Origin: Comamonadaceae bacterium
GTDB lineage: Bacteria; Pseudomonadota; Gammaproteobacteria; Burkholderiales; Burkholderiaceae_C
DNA length: 34,468 bases
Direction of reading: 5' to 3'
NCBI GenBank assembly: GCA_027490555.1
Contig: JAIXXW010000258.1
Span: 1-34,468, forward strand
The notes under the pieces are model-generated. The model ran no database searches. It was not told where the DNA came from and was given only the letters and a program-made list of their open reading frames with translations. A program made the translations under genes and the position numbers. Within the stretch, counting starts at the first letter, position 1. Each line of letters opens with the position of its first letter. Below, in pieces: positions 15,201 through 27,200 of the stretch.

Positions 15201-18200
15201 GGTGTCGCCCTTGACCGGCACCGTGAAGGTGTAAGTCGAGGCCCCCGCCGGGAACACAAAACTGCCCGTCAGCGCGCGGAAATCGTCTGCACTGGCATAG
15301 CCACTGCTGCCGGCGTAGCTGATGCCCGCGGCCAGGGCCCCGGCATTGCTGTTGCCAAACACCAGCGTCCAGGTGGCATTGGCCGGCAGGTCGGTCGCGC
15401 CATCGCGCGTGACGGTGAACTGCAGGTTGTTGTTGCCATCGCCCTCGTCGGGCCCAGTGACCGGCAATTTAGAAATCAACCAGTACTTTGATCCACTGAC
15501 CACCCAAGCACTGGCAGGCGTCTCCGGATAGATACCGAAGGTGTTCGTACTGCTGTATCCACCGGTAGAGAGCACACTTGTGATCTGATACCAACCTTCG
15601 CGATCGTTGTTGGTAACCACTGCAATCGCTTGGGACTTGTCAGCGGAGGAGAGGTGTTGTTGAACTTGGTAGCCAAGGGAGTTCGTGCCAGGCTGAGGCA
15701 AAGCGCCCCAGCCGCCATTGGCAAACCAAGGCTGCATGACCAGCACTGACTTCGCACTCAAATAGTTTGTCCCTTCACCATTCCAGGCATACAGGTCATA
15801 GGTCACACCATTGACCGTCGCAGCTGGCAGGGTGCGCAAGGTGCCAAAGTCCACCCCTTCGGTTCCCACCACCTCAACAGACAAATCGTAGTCATCGTCA
15901 CCGATCTTGCCGGTGGCGGTGCTGGCGCCGGTGACCAGTTGGATCCCGTTGCTGGCGTTTTCCAGGGAAATGACAAAGGACTCGGCCGATTCCTTGCTGC
16001 CATCGGGGTTGAGCGGCAGCGACACTGTCTGCAGGTCGTAGTCGTTGGCCGTGAAGGTCACGGTGCCACGGATGCTGTTGGTGGCCGCGTCGTACCAGCC
16101 GCTGGCTGTCTGTGTCGTGGGCAAGGCTCCGAAGTCGCTTCTCTGGGCGGTGTTGCCCGCACCGTTGGCCGTCAGCTGGACCTTCCAGTCCACGGTTGAG
16201 GTGCCGGTCACGCCCTGGCCCGAGCGCACCACATCAAACTTGTAGGTCTGAGCGATCGCACCGGAGCCTTCCATCTGGGTGATGGCTTGGCTGTCGTTGA
16301 TGTACACCCCCGCGTCGTCGTTGACGATGACGCCCTTGGGCCCCGTGCCGGTGGTCACGAACATGTCGTTCTCGGCACCGGTACCGAAAGCCGTCACCTT
16401 GACCGTGAAGATCTCGTCGGCTTCGGCGTCCGAGTCCAGGTTGGGGGCAGGCACGGTGATGGTCTTGCTCAACTCACTGCCCGTGAAAGTCACGGTGTTG
16501 GTGGGCAGGCTGCCGCCAAAGTCGGCCGCATCCACCACATTGCGCCCGCCCTCGCCCAGCACCGACCAGGTGACGGTCTGTGCTTGCGGGGTGGCCACGC
16601 TGCGGGTGATGGTGAAGGTGTAGGTGCTGCCCGACGATTCGCCACGGCTGACCGTCACCGGCGAAACCGAGAACAGCGTGTCGTCGTTGCGCACCGTTCC
16701 CACGGCAGTGGCCGTGTTGGCGCCGCTGAGGACGTAGGTACGGGCATTCAGTGCGCTCACCGTGGCGGCGGTGGTGTCGGCCACCACCGCTGGATCCATC
16801 TTGGCCATCATCTGTTCAATGCCCGAGACCTTGCCCAGCACCATGCGGAAAGTCTCATCGTCCTCGACAGCGGCGGTGCCCGTGAGCACGCCATCTGGCG
16901 GGTTGGAGGCATTGGGCGCATCGCCACGCAGCTTCACGGTGGTGGTCAGGGTGTAGGTCTCCACACCAAAACCGTCCACCATGGTCGCGCTCGGGTTGGC
17001 GCTGATGGTGGCGCTGCCCGTGGTGGCACCGGTTTCGTCAAAATCGCTGTTGTTGGTGTCCAAGTTGTACTTGGCCCAGTTGAAGCTGGAGCTGCCCCTC
17101 AGGTCACCCACGCGGACCACCTCGGCCGTCACCAGCGAGGTACCGGTGTCACCTTCGGTCACGCTGAAGTTGTTGATCAGCACACCGGTGTCGTCGTTGA
17201 CCAGCGTGGCCGTGAGGCTGCTGGAGGCCGGGTCGACATAGCCCACGCTCGGGTTGTACAGCTCGATGGTGAAGTGCTCGCCGTACTCGACCAGGGAGTC
17301 CGGGTTGAGGCGCAGACGCACCAGCTGTTGCACATCGTCGTAGCGCAGCACCCCGTCCAGGTCTTCAACCCGGTCAGGACGGCTGAACACGCCATCGATG
17401 TGCTCCCAGCCCGCGAAAGTCACCACCCCGCCCATGACTCCGCCCACAAAGTCGTTGGCGTTGACGGTGGCCAGGCTGCCTTCGACGGGCACCACGCGCC
17501 AGGCGACAGTGGTTTGCGCCTTGTAGCCCAGGGTGTTGTCAACCCCCAGGGTGCGGTTGACCACGAAGTCGATGTAGGTGTCGCCATCGTCGCCTTCAAG
17601 CACCTTGGCGGCATCCCCGGTGATGGTCACATCGGCATTGCCGGTGTTGGGCGCCCAGTCGATGCCATAGCTCAGGTCGTCGTTGCGGATCACACCCTGG
17701 ACCATCATCACGGCCTGGCCGTTGAGCGCGGCGTCATGCCAATCGACGCCCTGACGTTCGTAGAAGTAGTTGGGCGTGAACAGCACATTGCCCGCACCAC
17801 CCACCGCCACATTGTCGATGCTGGCCACGGTGAACTTGAGGCTGAAGGTCTCGTTGTTCTCGACCACACGGTCGGCCACCAGCAGGTTCTCGATGCGGGT
17901 GCTGAACGAGGTGGACTCGCCCGTGCCCTGCTCACCGTCCAGGGTGATCTGGCCGGTCAGACGGGTGAAATCGGCGGCGTTGGCGCTGCCGTCGAGGATG
18001 ACTTCCCAGTTCAGCACGATGTCGCCCTTTTGCACGCCTGCGCGCACAAAGGTCAGCGCCACATCGCCGGTCTGGGCGCTGCCCTGCGCCACCTGCACCT
18101 GATCGGCACGGTTACCGTGGGCCGGATCGTTGGCGTTGGCCGGATCGAACACCGGCGTGCCATCGGTCAGTGTGAGGTTCGTCAGGCGGTCATAGCCGGT

Positions 18201-21200
18201 GCTGTTGCCCGAAGAGTCGCTGCCGACGTTGCTGTCATAGCGATCGTTACGTTCTTGCCAGCGGTCGAGCCACAGGCGCACATCGTTGTCCACCACGGTG
18301 GCGGTGGCGGTGTAGGCGTTCGGGTCGCGGATGGTGGTGTTCCAGTCCGGCAATGGCGTGACCCGTCCGATGCCCGCAGTGTCGTGCAGCGTGGCACCGT
18401 TGTTGAAGGCAAAGCGCGTGTCCCAGCCAGATTCGGGCAGGTGCTCCGCATCGTACAGGGTCACGGTGATGTTTTGATTGCCCTCGACCAGGTTGTCGTC
18501 GGGAATGCGGAAGATGACCTTGGCCGTGGTGGCCCCCGCCGCAAAGTCGACCGTGCCGCGCCAGAAGTGTTGAGGCACAGTGGTCCAAGACGCATCGACC
18601 ACAGAGCCAGTGCCCTCACCCGACTCCAGCACCCAGGTGTTGAGCGATCTGTTTTGCTGACCCAGGTCAATCTCGAAGAAAGCCTGGCTGGCGGTGGTGT
18701 CGGCCGCACTGCGGGTGAAGGTGATCTGCAGGCGACGGTCGTTGCTGGTGTCGCTGTTGCTGTAGTCGTTGTTTCCCGCAGTCAGCCAATCGCTGCCTGT
18801 GCCCTCGTAGACAGCGTTGTCGATGTTGTCTTCGCGGCCCAGGCCGTTGGACAATGTTTGCGCTGCACCATTGGCTGCCGGCAACCAGTTGAGCGCCACC
18901 GAGACGGTGGTGCCATCGTTGTCGGCCACCACAAAGGTGGCCTCGCCACGCAGCGGGCTCACGCCCGGGTTACCGTCATTGCCCGGCAAAGCCTTGGGGT
19001 TGCTCAGCGCGACGGTGAAGGTCTCGGCATCCTCGGCAAAAGCGTCGTCCTTGATGGCCAGTGTGACCACCTTGTACGACTCGCCGGCGGCAAAAACCAC
19101 CGTCTTGGCCTCGGAACGGATGACACCGTTGCCATCGGCCGTGCCCCAACGCATGCCCAGGCCATTGTCATTCACGCCCTGGGTGTAGGCCAGGAAATCG
19201 GCCGTCTCGGCCTGGTGCGCGCCACTGGCTTGCGCCGCTTGCGGGCTCTCGACAAAACCTGCCACGTCGGTGCCCTTGACGCCCAGCGTCCAGTCCACGC
19301 TGGCCGGTGCGCGGGCATCGCCCTCGCGGCGGATGACGAATTGGTGCAGTTTGTAACCGGCTGGCGCCGTCATGCCTGCGGGCAATCCATCAATGGCCAA
19401 GCCGTTTGCGTAAGTATCGATCGCACCGTCCTCGCCGAACTCCACGCGGCTGTGACGGCTTTCGTTGAAGACCAAGCCGGTGACCAGGAACAGCTGATCG
19501 TCGTTGGCAATGGTTGCATAGCCCGCGTGCTCACGGTCGGCATAAGTGGCCGTGGCGATCGGGTTCGGGTCGAGTGTGACACCGGCGGGCACATTGCTGA
19601 GCACCACCCGGAAGTCCTCGCGCTCCTCGCCCACATTGTCGGTGCGCACCGCCACGCGGATGTACACCTCTTTCTGGCCGTCCTCGAAGGTCACCGTGCC
19701 TCTGGGCAGACCACCCACGCCCGCGCTTTGGTTGCTCAGCAAGACAAAGTCATTGGCATCCACCGTCTGGATGGATTCGTGCCCGGCATAACCACGGATG
19801 TAGTCGTAGCCGTTGTAGTCTTCCAGCGCGGCCTGGCCCATGCCCCCCAGGGCCTCGACCGACCAGGAAACCGTCAGGCGACCGGCGTTGGCGATCTCGC
19901 GGCTGACCAGGAACAGGCGCTCCTCCCACTGACCGTTCTGGGTGTTGTAGTTCACCGTGACCGTGTCGTCCTCGCCCAGGTCGCCGCCCACGGCCACCAC
20001 CTCGACGTTGACCTGGCCAGCGTCCTCGCGCACCACGGTGTCACGCACCACCAACACCGGTGCCACGTGCGTGACGTCGATGCGCATGCCATCGACCGCA
20101 TTGAGCATCGTCTCCTCGCTCGGGTGGCTATTCCCATCGACCGGCAGGCGCATCAGCACCTGCTGGGTCCCGGCGGGCACCAACACCTCCACCAGCTTGA
20201 AGCCGGTGGGCTGGCCGTCGACGATCTCGTCGCGACCGGCCGCCAGAGGCCGGAAACCCGGAGGCGAGCTGTGCAGGTTCAAGTTGGTCGCGTTGGTGGT
20301 GGAAGCGTCGTAACCGTTGTTGTAATCGTCGGCCACCAGGGCCAGCTGCCAATCGCCCTGCACACGCAAGGTGAGGGTGAAGTCTTGGGCAGCCGCCTCG
20401 TTGTGAGGCAGACTGTAGGAGCGGTAATAACCACTGGGATTGTCACTGTCCAGGGTGTAGTCGACCGAGGGATCTTCGCCATAACGATTGTTAATGTCGA
20501 TGACCTGCATCACAAAGGCCTGGCCCAGTTGCATGTCGTACAGGCGACTGGCCTCGTGAGTGATCTGCGGGCTGTCGTCGTCGACCAGCGACACCGTGGC
20601 GTCGCCCTGGTTGACCATGAAGTCGGGGTCTGTGGTGCTGACCGATACGTGGATGCTCTCCACGCGCTCGTCAATGTTGTCATCCACCAATGGCAGGCGC
20701 ACCAACACCTCGCTGGTGCCCGGGTCCACGGTGATGTGGCCGTTGCCGTACTGCATGCCGGTGCCAGAGAGCGTGCCACCCTGGCTCAGGCTGATCGGCT
20801 GGCTGCCGGCAAAACCGGTCAGGAAACGGTCTTGGACAAACGAGACATTTTCGAACACCCACGAATTGTTGGGCATATCGAACGCAAGCTGCCCGCTCTT
20901 GCTGGTCCAACCCTTGGTCGCAGCACTCAATGACAAATCCCCATCACTCAAGTTTGCGATCAATCGGGAATAGCCATCATTCCTGATGTAACCCCGGGAT
21001 CCTGCGTCTTCACCGGTGTTCCAGCCTCCGACAGCGTAGGTGGCTTCAGCGCCACCCCAGCCACCGCCATGGAAGGCGCTGCGGTCGATTTCAATGCGGT
21101 CATCACTTCCGAAACCCGACAAATTCAATGGCGCATCGGGCACGTCGTTGAATTCAATCACAACCTTGTGCTTGTCCAGGTTGATCAGGGCCTCGCCCGA

Positions 21201-24200
21201 GAGGGGGTCAAACACGTGGATGGTTTCGCTGTCTTCGAGCTTGCCGTTGCCGTTTTCGTCCAGGTAGGCCCCATGCGATTCGACCACCACGTGAACGGTG
21301 GATTTCACAAAACTCAGGCGGCCGCCCATGCTGTCTTCGCCGCCCGTGAAGTTGTTCGAACCAAAATCACCCAGCAAGGCTTTGGTTCGGGACTCCGTTG
21401 TCTCGCCAATGAGGGCGACACCGCGGGTGTCTTCTCCCACCTGACCCACCGCAACCATGAGCCAACCATCCTGTGCCGACAAGCACGCTTGGGTCCCAAA
21501 AGGATTGGCCGAGAAAGCGGTGTAATCGTCGGAATTGTTGGCACCTGCCCAGCCACGTGCGGCCAGCTGGCTCCTGTCGATCTCGATGCGGTCGTCGCGG
21601 TTGAAGCCCGACAGATCCAAAGCATTTTCCGGCGCATCCAGGAAGCGCAAGGTGTAAGCCCTGGCCCCCAAATCAATGCGGGCGGAACCATCGGCATCAA
21701 AGGCCTGGTTGGCTTCGACGCGCTCGGCATTGTCCAGCACACCGTCGCCGTCCCGGTCGATCCAGCCGCCGTCCTCGGTGATCAGCACCCGCTGCGCGGT
21801 GGAGACAAAGCTGACGCGGTTGAGCATGCCGCCGTTGGCGTCGATCAGGCGGAACGGGCCTTCGGTGAATTCGTTCCAGTTCTGCGCAGCGTTCAGAGCG
21901 CCCTGCTCAGCGGTAGGGTTGAGCCAGCCTCGGATGCTGTCACTGTCCGTTCCAAAGTAAGCCACCTGGTTGCCGTTGATCGACATCTGGTTGCTGTACT
22001 CGTACCAAGCACGGAAGTAAGTCGTGTAGGGCGTGGTTGTGTTGGTGTTCTTTCTCCAGTCCTTACCCGCGCTGTAGGAGCGGGTGAACTCGACAGACAG
22101 CAAATGTTCGCCCTGCTGTGTTGCATAAGCCGTGCTGGTGTAATCCTGAGAGTTGTATGTACAGTGGCTGTTGTAGTAGTTGTTGCTCGAACTCCGGTCA
22201 TCCGTGTCGTAGGTGCGTCGGATCCCGAAGGCACCAAAAAGCCCCAGGCGAGAAACGTCGATCTCAATGCGGTCATCCCGGCCGAAACCGCGCAAATCGA
22301 TCGCGTCATCGGGAATCGCATTGAAACGCACCACCGCGGTCTGCTGGGCCAGGTCGAGCCCATTCTGCTGGGTGGCCAGGTTGTCCGAGCCGGCTTCGTT
22401 GTCGTCCAGGTAACCGTCGGCGTCCAGGTCGAAGTAGGCGCCGTCCTTTTCCACCACCACATGGACGAGGACGACAGGATCACGCACCCAGGAGACCTGG
22501 AACATCACCTCGCGGTGGTCGATGCCCCGGTAGTTGTCCGAGAAATTGGCCAGACGGTGCGTCTCATCGATCAAGATGTCATCGCTGCAGAAATGCTGTC
22601 CCTCGAGTTCGAGGTACTGCCCACTGTTGTCACCGGCCCACAAGGTCAGGTCGGCGTTATCACCGCGGGTCGTGGTCCCGTCGACTTCATAGCTGATTCT
22701 GTAACCATTACTGATGTCGTACTGGCTCACCTTGTCGGGTACCCGCCAGCCATTGGCAGCCAGGCCGCTGAAGTTGATCTCGATCCGGTCATCAGCGCCA
22801 AAACCATCAAGCTCAAGCGGTACCACACCGGCGATCGATCCATTCGGGTTGACCGTCTTGCCATGCACATCGTTGAACTGGATCGTGACGTGGTGCTGCG
22901 CCAGGTCAATCAGGGCGTCGCCGTTGGCATCGAATGCGCGGTTGGCGTTGATCGCTTCGTTCCCGTCGAGCACGCCGTCCTGATCCAGGTCGATGAAGGC
23001 CCCGACGCCCTGGTCCTCTCCGATCTGATAATGGTCCACCACCACATGGATGTTCTGCGGCGAGGCACCGTCCACGTTCACAAAGCTGACTCGGTCCCAA
23101 AGGTGGTTGTCCTCCACCATGTCGTTGCGGCGTTCGTCGTTGGGATTGCCAAAATCTCCCAGTACAGACGTACGGTCCTCACCATCCAGACGCAACTTCA
23201 GGGCAACGCTGTTGTAGTTCCAAATGTCCTTGGTGTGCTGGTTAAAGTCACCAACGACCGCCAGATAGTCTTGAGGCCAATCGGAGCCGCCGGTCGCAAA
23301 AATCAGGGCTTCGGCAGCATCCGCTCCCCCCACCTGCGAACCGGTGATGTGCCGGCGTGTGTTGAGCACATCTTCGCCAGCCTCCGGGATGGCCCAGCCG
23401 TTGCCACGCAGGGCCGCCACGTCGATTTCGATGCGGTCATCGCGTCCGAACTGACGCAGGTCCAGGGCCACATCGGGGACATTGTTGAAGTGCAGCACCA
23501 CCGGGGCATGGCGCAGTTGCACGCCCGCCTCGCTGCCGTCGGCGTTGAAAGCCAGGTTGTCATACGAGCTCTCGTTGTCGTCAAGCACCCCGTCCTTGTC
23601 GAGGTCGATGAAGGCCCCGACCCCCTGGTCCTCACCGATCTGGTAATGGTCCACCACCACGTGCACCGTGGGGTTCCTGACAAAGCTGACCTGGTCAGCC
23701 AGGCTCAGGTAGCCGTCGATGATCGGATTTTGGTCTTCTTCCGCCCCAAAAGTCGCAAGCCAAACGTCATCCTGTGAATAGCCCCCATCAGCCGTCTTCA
23801 GGTCACCCCTGAACCGAAGACGTGCAGTGTAGCTTTCTTCATAGATGTCCTGACGCTCTGCCCTCAATCTGGGGTAATCGAACGTGGCACCCAAGGGCGT
23901 ACGGCCAGTGAGATCCCAATCCGTTCTGGCTCGGCCATCACGGATGGTGTCGCGGTTTCCCTTTTCGAGGCTGTATTCGGTGAGTGTGCCCAGTCTCCAG
24001 TCACGGCTCAATTCATCGAGGTTGATCTCGATGCGGTCATCCCCGCCAAAGCCGGAAAGGTCCAATGGCTCATCGCCAAAGCTGTTGAAGCGGATGGTCA
24101 CGCTGCGCACGTTCACACCCACCAGATCCTGTCCATCGGCGCTGAAGGCGAGGTTGCTGTCCACCGCCTCGCTGGCATCGAGCACACCGTCGCGGTCGGT

Positions 24201-27200
24201 GTCGATGTAGGCGCCGACCTGGCCCTGATCGTCGTTGGGGTTGTTGTCCACGATGACCTGCAGCTTGGTTGGCAGCTCACGCAGGGGCGCAAGGTCTTCC
24301 AGTGCAGCGTCAAAACGGAAGGTCAGTTCTTTTTCGGTCTCGCCAGCCGCAAAAGCCAGCTGCCCCGACAGTGCGGCCGAGCCGGCCAGCAGGCGTCCCG
24401 AGTCCACTTCTTCAGGCAAGTTGGCGTCGTAGCGCAGCACATCGTCGCCCAGACCGCTCGGGCGTGTGACCTTGATCACCACGGTGCGCACGCCCGCCGC
24501 GTCGAGCTCGTCGCTCATGAGCTCGAAGTCAGGCTGCAAACTGTCGCGCTCAAGCGCAGCGACGGCCGACATGCCCGCCGATGTGTTGAAAATCGCCTGT
24601 GCGCCCAAGGCCACATCGGCGCTGGCGCTGGTGTTGTCGGCATCGACTGTGATGTCTTGCAACAGGCGCAGGGATTCGAAAACGCTGCCGTCCTGAGGCG
24701 CCATGACCACGCTGGCGTCCAGACCTTCGATGCTCCACGCCAGGGCATCGCCGATGCCGTCCCAGCTGGTGTTGACCTGCAGGAATTTGACGGGAATGCC
24801 GTCGCTCTTGCGCATGGCAAACCCGTCGAAATAGGCCTGCACATCCGCAACGGTGGTTTCGGACGTATCAAAGGTCTCGTCCCACCAGGCCAGCAAGGCC
24901 AGGGTGGTGTCAGAGTCAGGTTGCGAAAGATCTGCCAGACCGCCCAACGAGCCATTGGCATTGCCAGCCACACCGGCAAAGCTCACTTGCAGCGCGTCGA
25001 TGTCGATCGCGGCATCGGCCCGCACAGGAATCCACATGGTGCTGCGCAGGCCAGAGCCTGCCGAGCTGTCCACAAAAGAAACCCGGTCAAAAAGGAATTC
25101 CTGCCTGTCGATGTTGATGTTGGTCGCCAAACGTTCGTAGGTGAATGTGTTCGAATCGAAGCATCCTTTGACCGCCAAATGGTTGCTTGACCAATTGTGG
25201 TATTCCGCACGGAAGAAGGTACGGTAATTGCCATTGTTGTTGAAACCGATTCGTCCACCCGTACCCGACCAATTGTTGGTGCCCGACTGGGCATCCTCAC
25301 CCACCCAGCCATTGGCGTGGAATGCGGCGCGGTCAATTTCCACACGGTCGTCGGTACCGAAACCCGAGAAATCGAGCGGACTGGACGACGGGGCATCGTT
25401 GAAATGCACCACCACCGTGTGGTCTGCCAACCGCACAAGGTCATTGCCTTGCGCGTCAAAGGCTTGCTGGGTTTCGTTATCTTCCCGGATGCCGTTCCTG
25501 TTGGTGTCGATGTAGGCACCGCCGTTGTCCACCACCACGTGGACAGTGTCATCGCCCGACAGAACACCGCCCACCTTGTAGCCGGCATTGGCCTTGAGGT
25601 CGGAAAACTCCAGCCAGTTGTCCCAGCTGTCGTTTTGGTCTTCGCCCGTGGGATTGTTGAAGGTGTAGGCGACCGCGAGCGGGTCGTCCACCGCCTGCAC
25701 ATTGCTGCGGGTGTAGGTGAAATCAAAGACCGGCGCACTGGTTTGCCAGGTCAGGCCACCGTCGGTGCTGTATTCAAAGTAACGGGTGTGATCACCCGCT
25801 TCGCCCTGGGTTGTGCTCGCGGCGGCGGTGCCACCGCCATGGGTCACGTTGATGTGGAGCTCGGTGCTGCCGGTGACGGGCTTGCCCAGATCCACCAGCA
25901 ACTGGGCATGTTCGTCAACGCCTTCGATGGCGGTCTGGCCCAGGACACGCAGCGCTTGCACCGGGGTGCCGTCGTTGTCGAGCACAGCCACGGTGCCCTG
26001 GCGGTCGGCCAGGTTCACGTTGGTGCCAGAGTTGCTGGCCAGGTACACCGACAGGCCTTCGGTGGTTTCGTAGCTGCCATCTTCGAGCACATTGACCCGG
26101 ATGGTCTGCACACGGTTTTCTGCCGTGAATGTCAGCACGCCGCTGGTGCTGGTGTAGTCGAGACCCGACTGTGCGACGCCGAGCGAGCCCTCCACGGTTC
26201 CGTCGCCCGTGGGGCTGTAGGAAATATCGTGGGGGATGCGGACGTTAACCGGCACCACGCGGTCCTCGGCGGTGTATTGCTGGTCAATGCGCACCAGCTG
26301 GCTGGTCCAGGGGTCGTACTCTTCGATGAATTCGTTGCTCAGCCAGATGCCGGCCTCGTCGCGTTCCACCGTGAAGCGGGCCAGCGTTTTGCTCTCGCCG
26401 ATGCCGCGGTTGAGCACGGAGGTCTCGGACGTTCCGCTGGTGAATTCATCGATCAGCGGGCTGTTGCCTGTGGTGCTGAGGTTGAAGGAGAAACCACCGA
26501 TGTCGTTGTTGCCCGCAGGGCGGAAGATGATGGTCTTGGGCGAGGTGTCGTTTGCAGCCCATGACACTCGGCCACTGACGCTGCCCGCGCCATTGACACC
26601 GTTGGACACGACCGTGGTCAAGCCCGTGAGGTCAAACTCACCGCCCACGAGGGCCGGGTTGCCGTTGACCACCAGCACGCCCTTGAACACGCCGCCATCC
26701 CTGTAGAACAGGTTCGCATCGGCATTGATCGTCCAGTCAAAGAACACCGCCTGGCGCGGGTCGCCCTGGCGCACGAAGGTGATGGCTTGTTCGATGAAGC
26801 GCTGCACGCCAGGCAGCGATGGGTTGACGTCGCCACCAACAGGTGCAACCCCCTCGGGCAGGTTGCTGCGCACCTGGGTGATCTGGATCTGCACATCGTC
26901 GTTGACGATCACGCCTTCGGCACTGGTGCGGCCTTCGACCGTGGTGCCCACCGATTCTTCCAGGGTACCCAGGTTGTTCGGATCGGGGCGACGGCCATTG
27001 CTGAGTGTGACCGTGAAGGTTTCATCCCCTTCGAGGGTTTGACCCCGGGTGGGAATGTGTGCGGCGATGCCCTGGAAGTCGTCTGAGGTGACCCGCACCG
27101 TCACAGTCTTGCTGGTTTCATTCGCTGCGAACTGCACGAAGCCATAGGGCAGACCCTGTTGGCCGCCATTGCGCTCGGCACTGCTGTAACCACTGAAATC

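Noticed and set aside
16287..20933. 1548-codon open frame on the plus strand, antisense to the giant gene (others at 21069-23777, 28989-31436, 31611-33053 and 12204-14057)
   Set aside because: These mirror the coding strand of a GC-rich, compositionally biased repeat gene. Their products are His/Gly/Gln/Val-rich with no family resemblance, while the minus frame is a coherent Calx-beta array.
20834..25544. Repeated DNA here as a CRISPR array or transposon repeats
   Set aside because: The repeats are spaced 500 bases or more apart, coding, in frame and diverged at DNA level, so they are protein modules.
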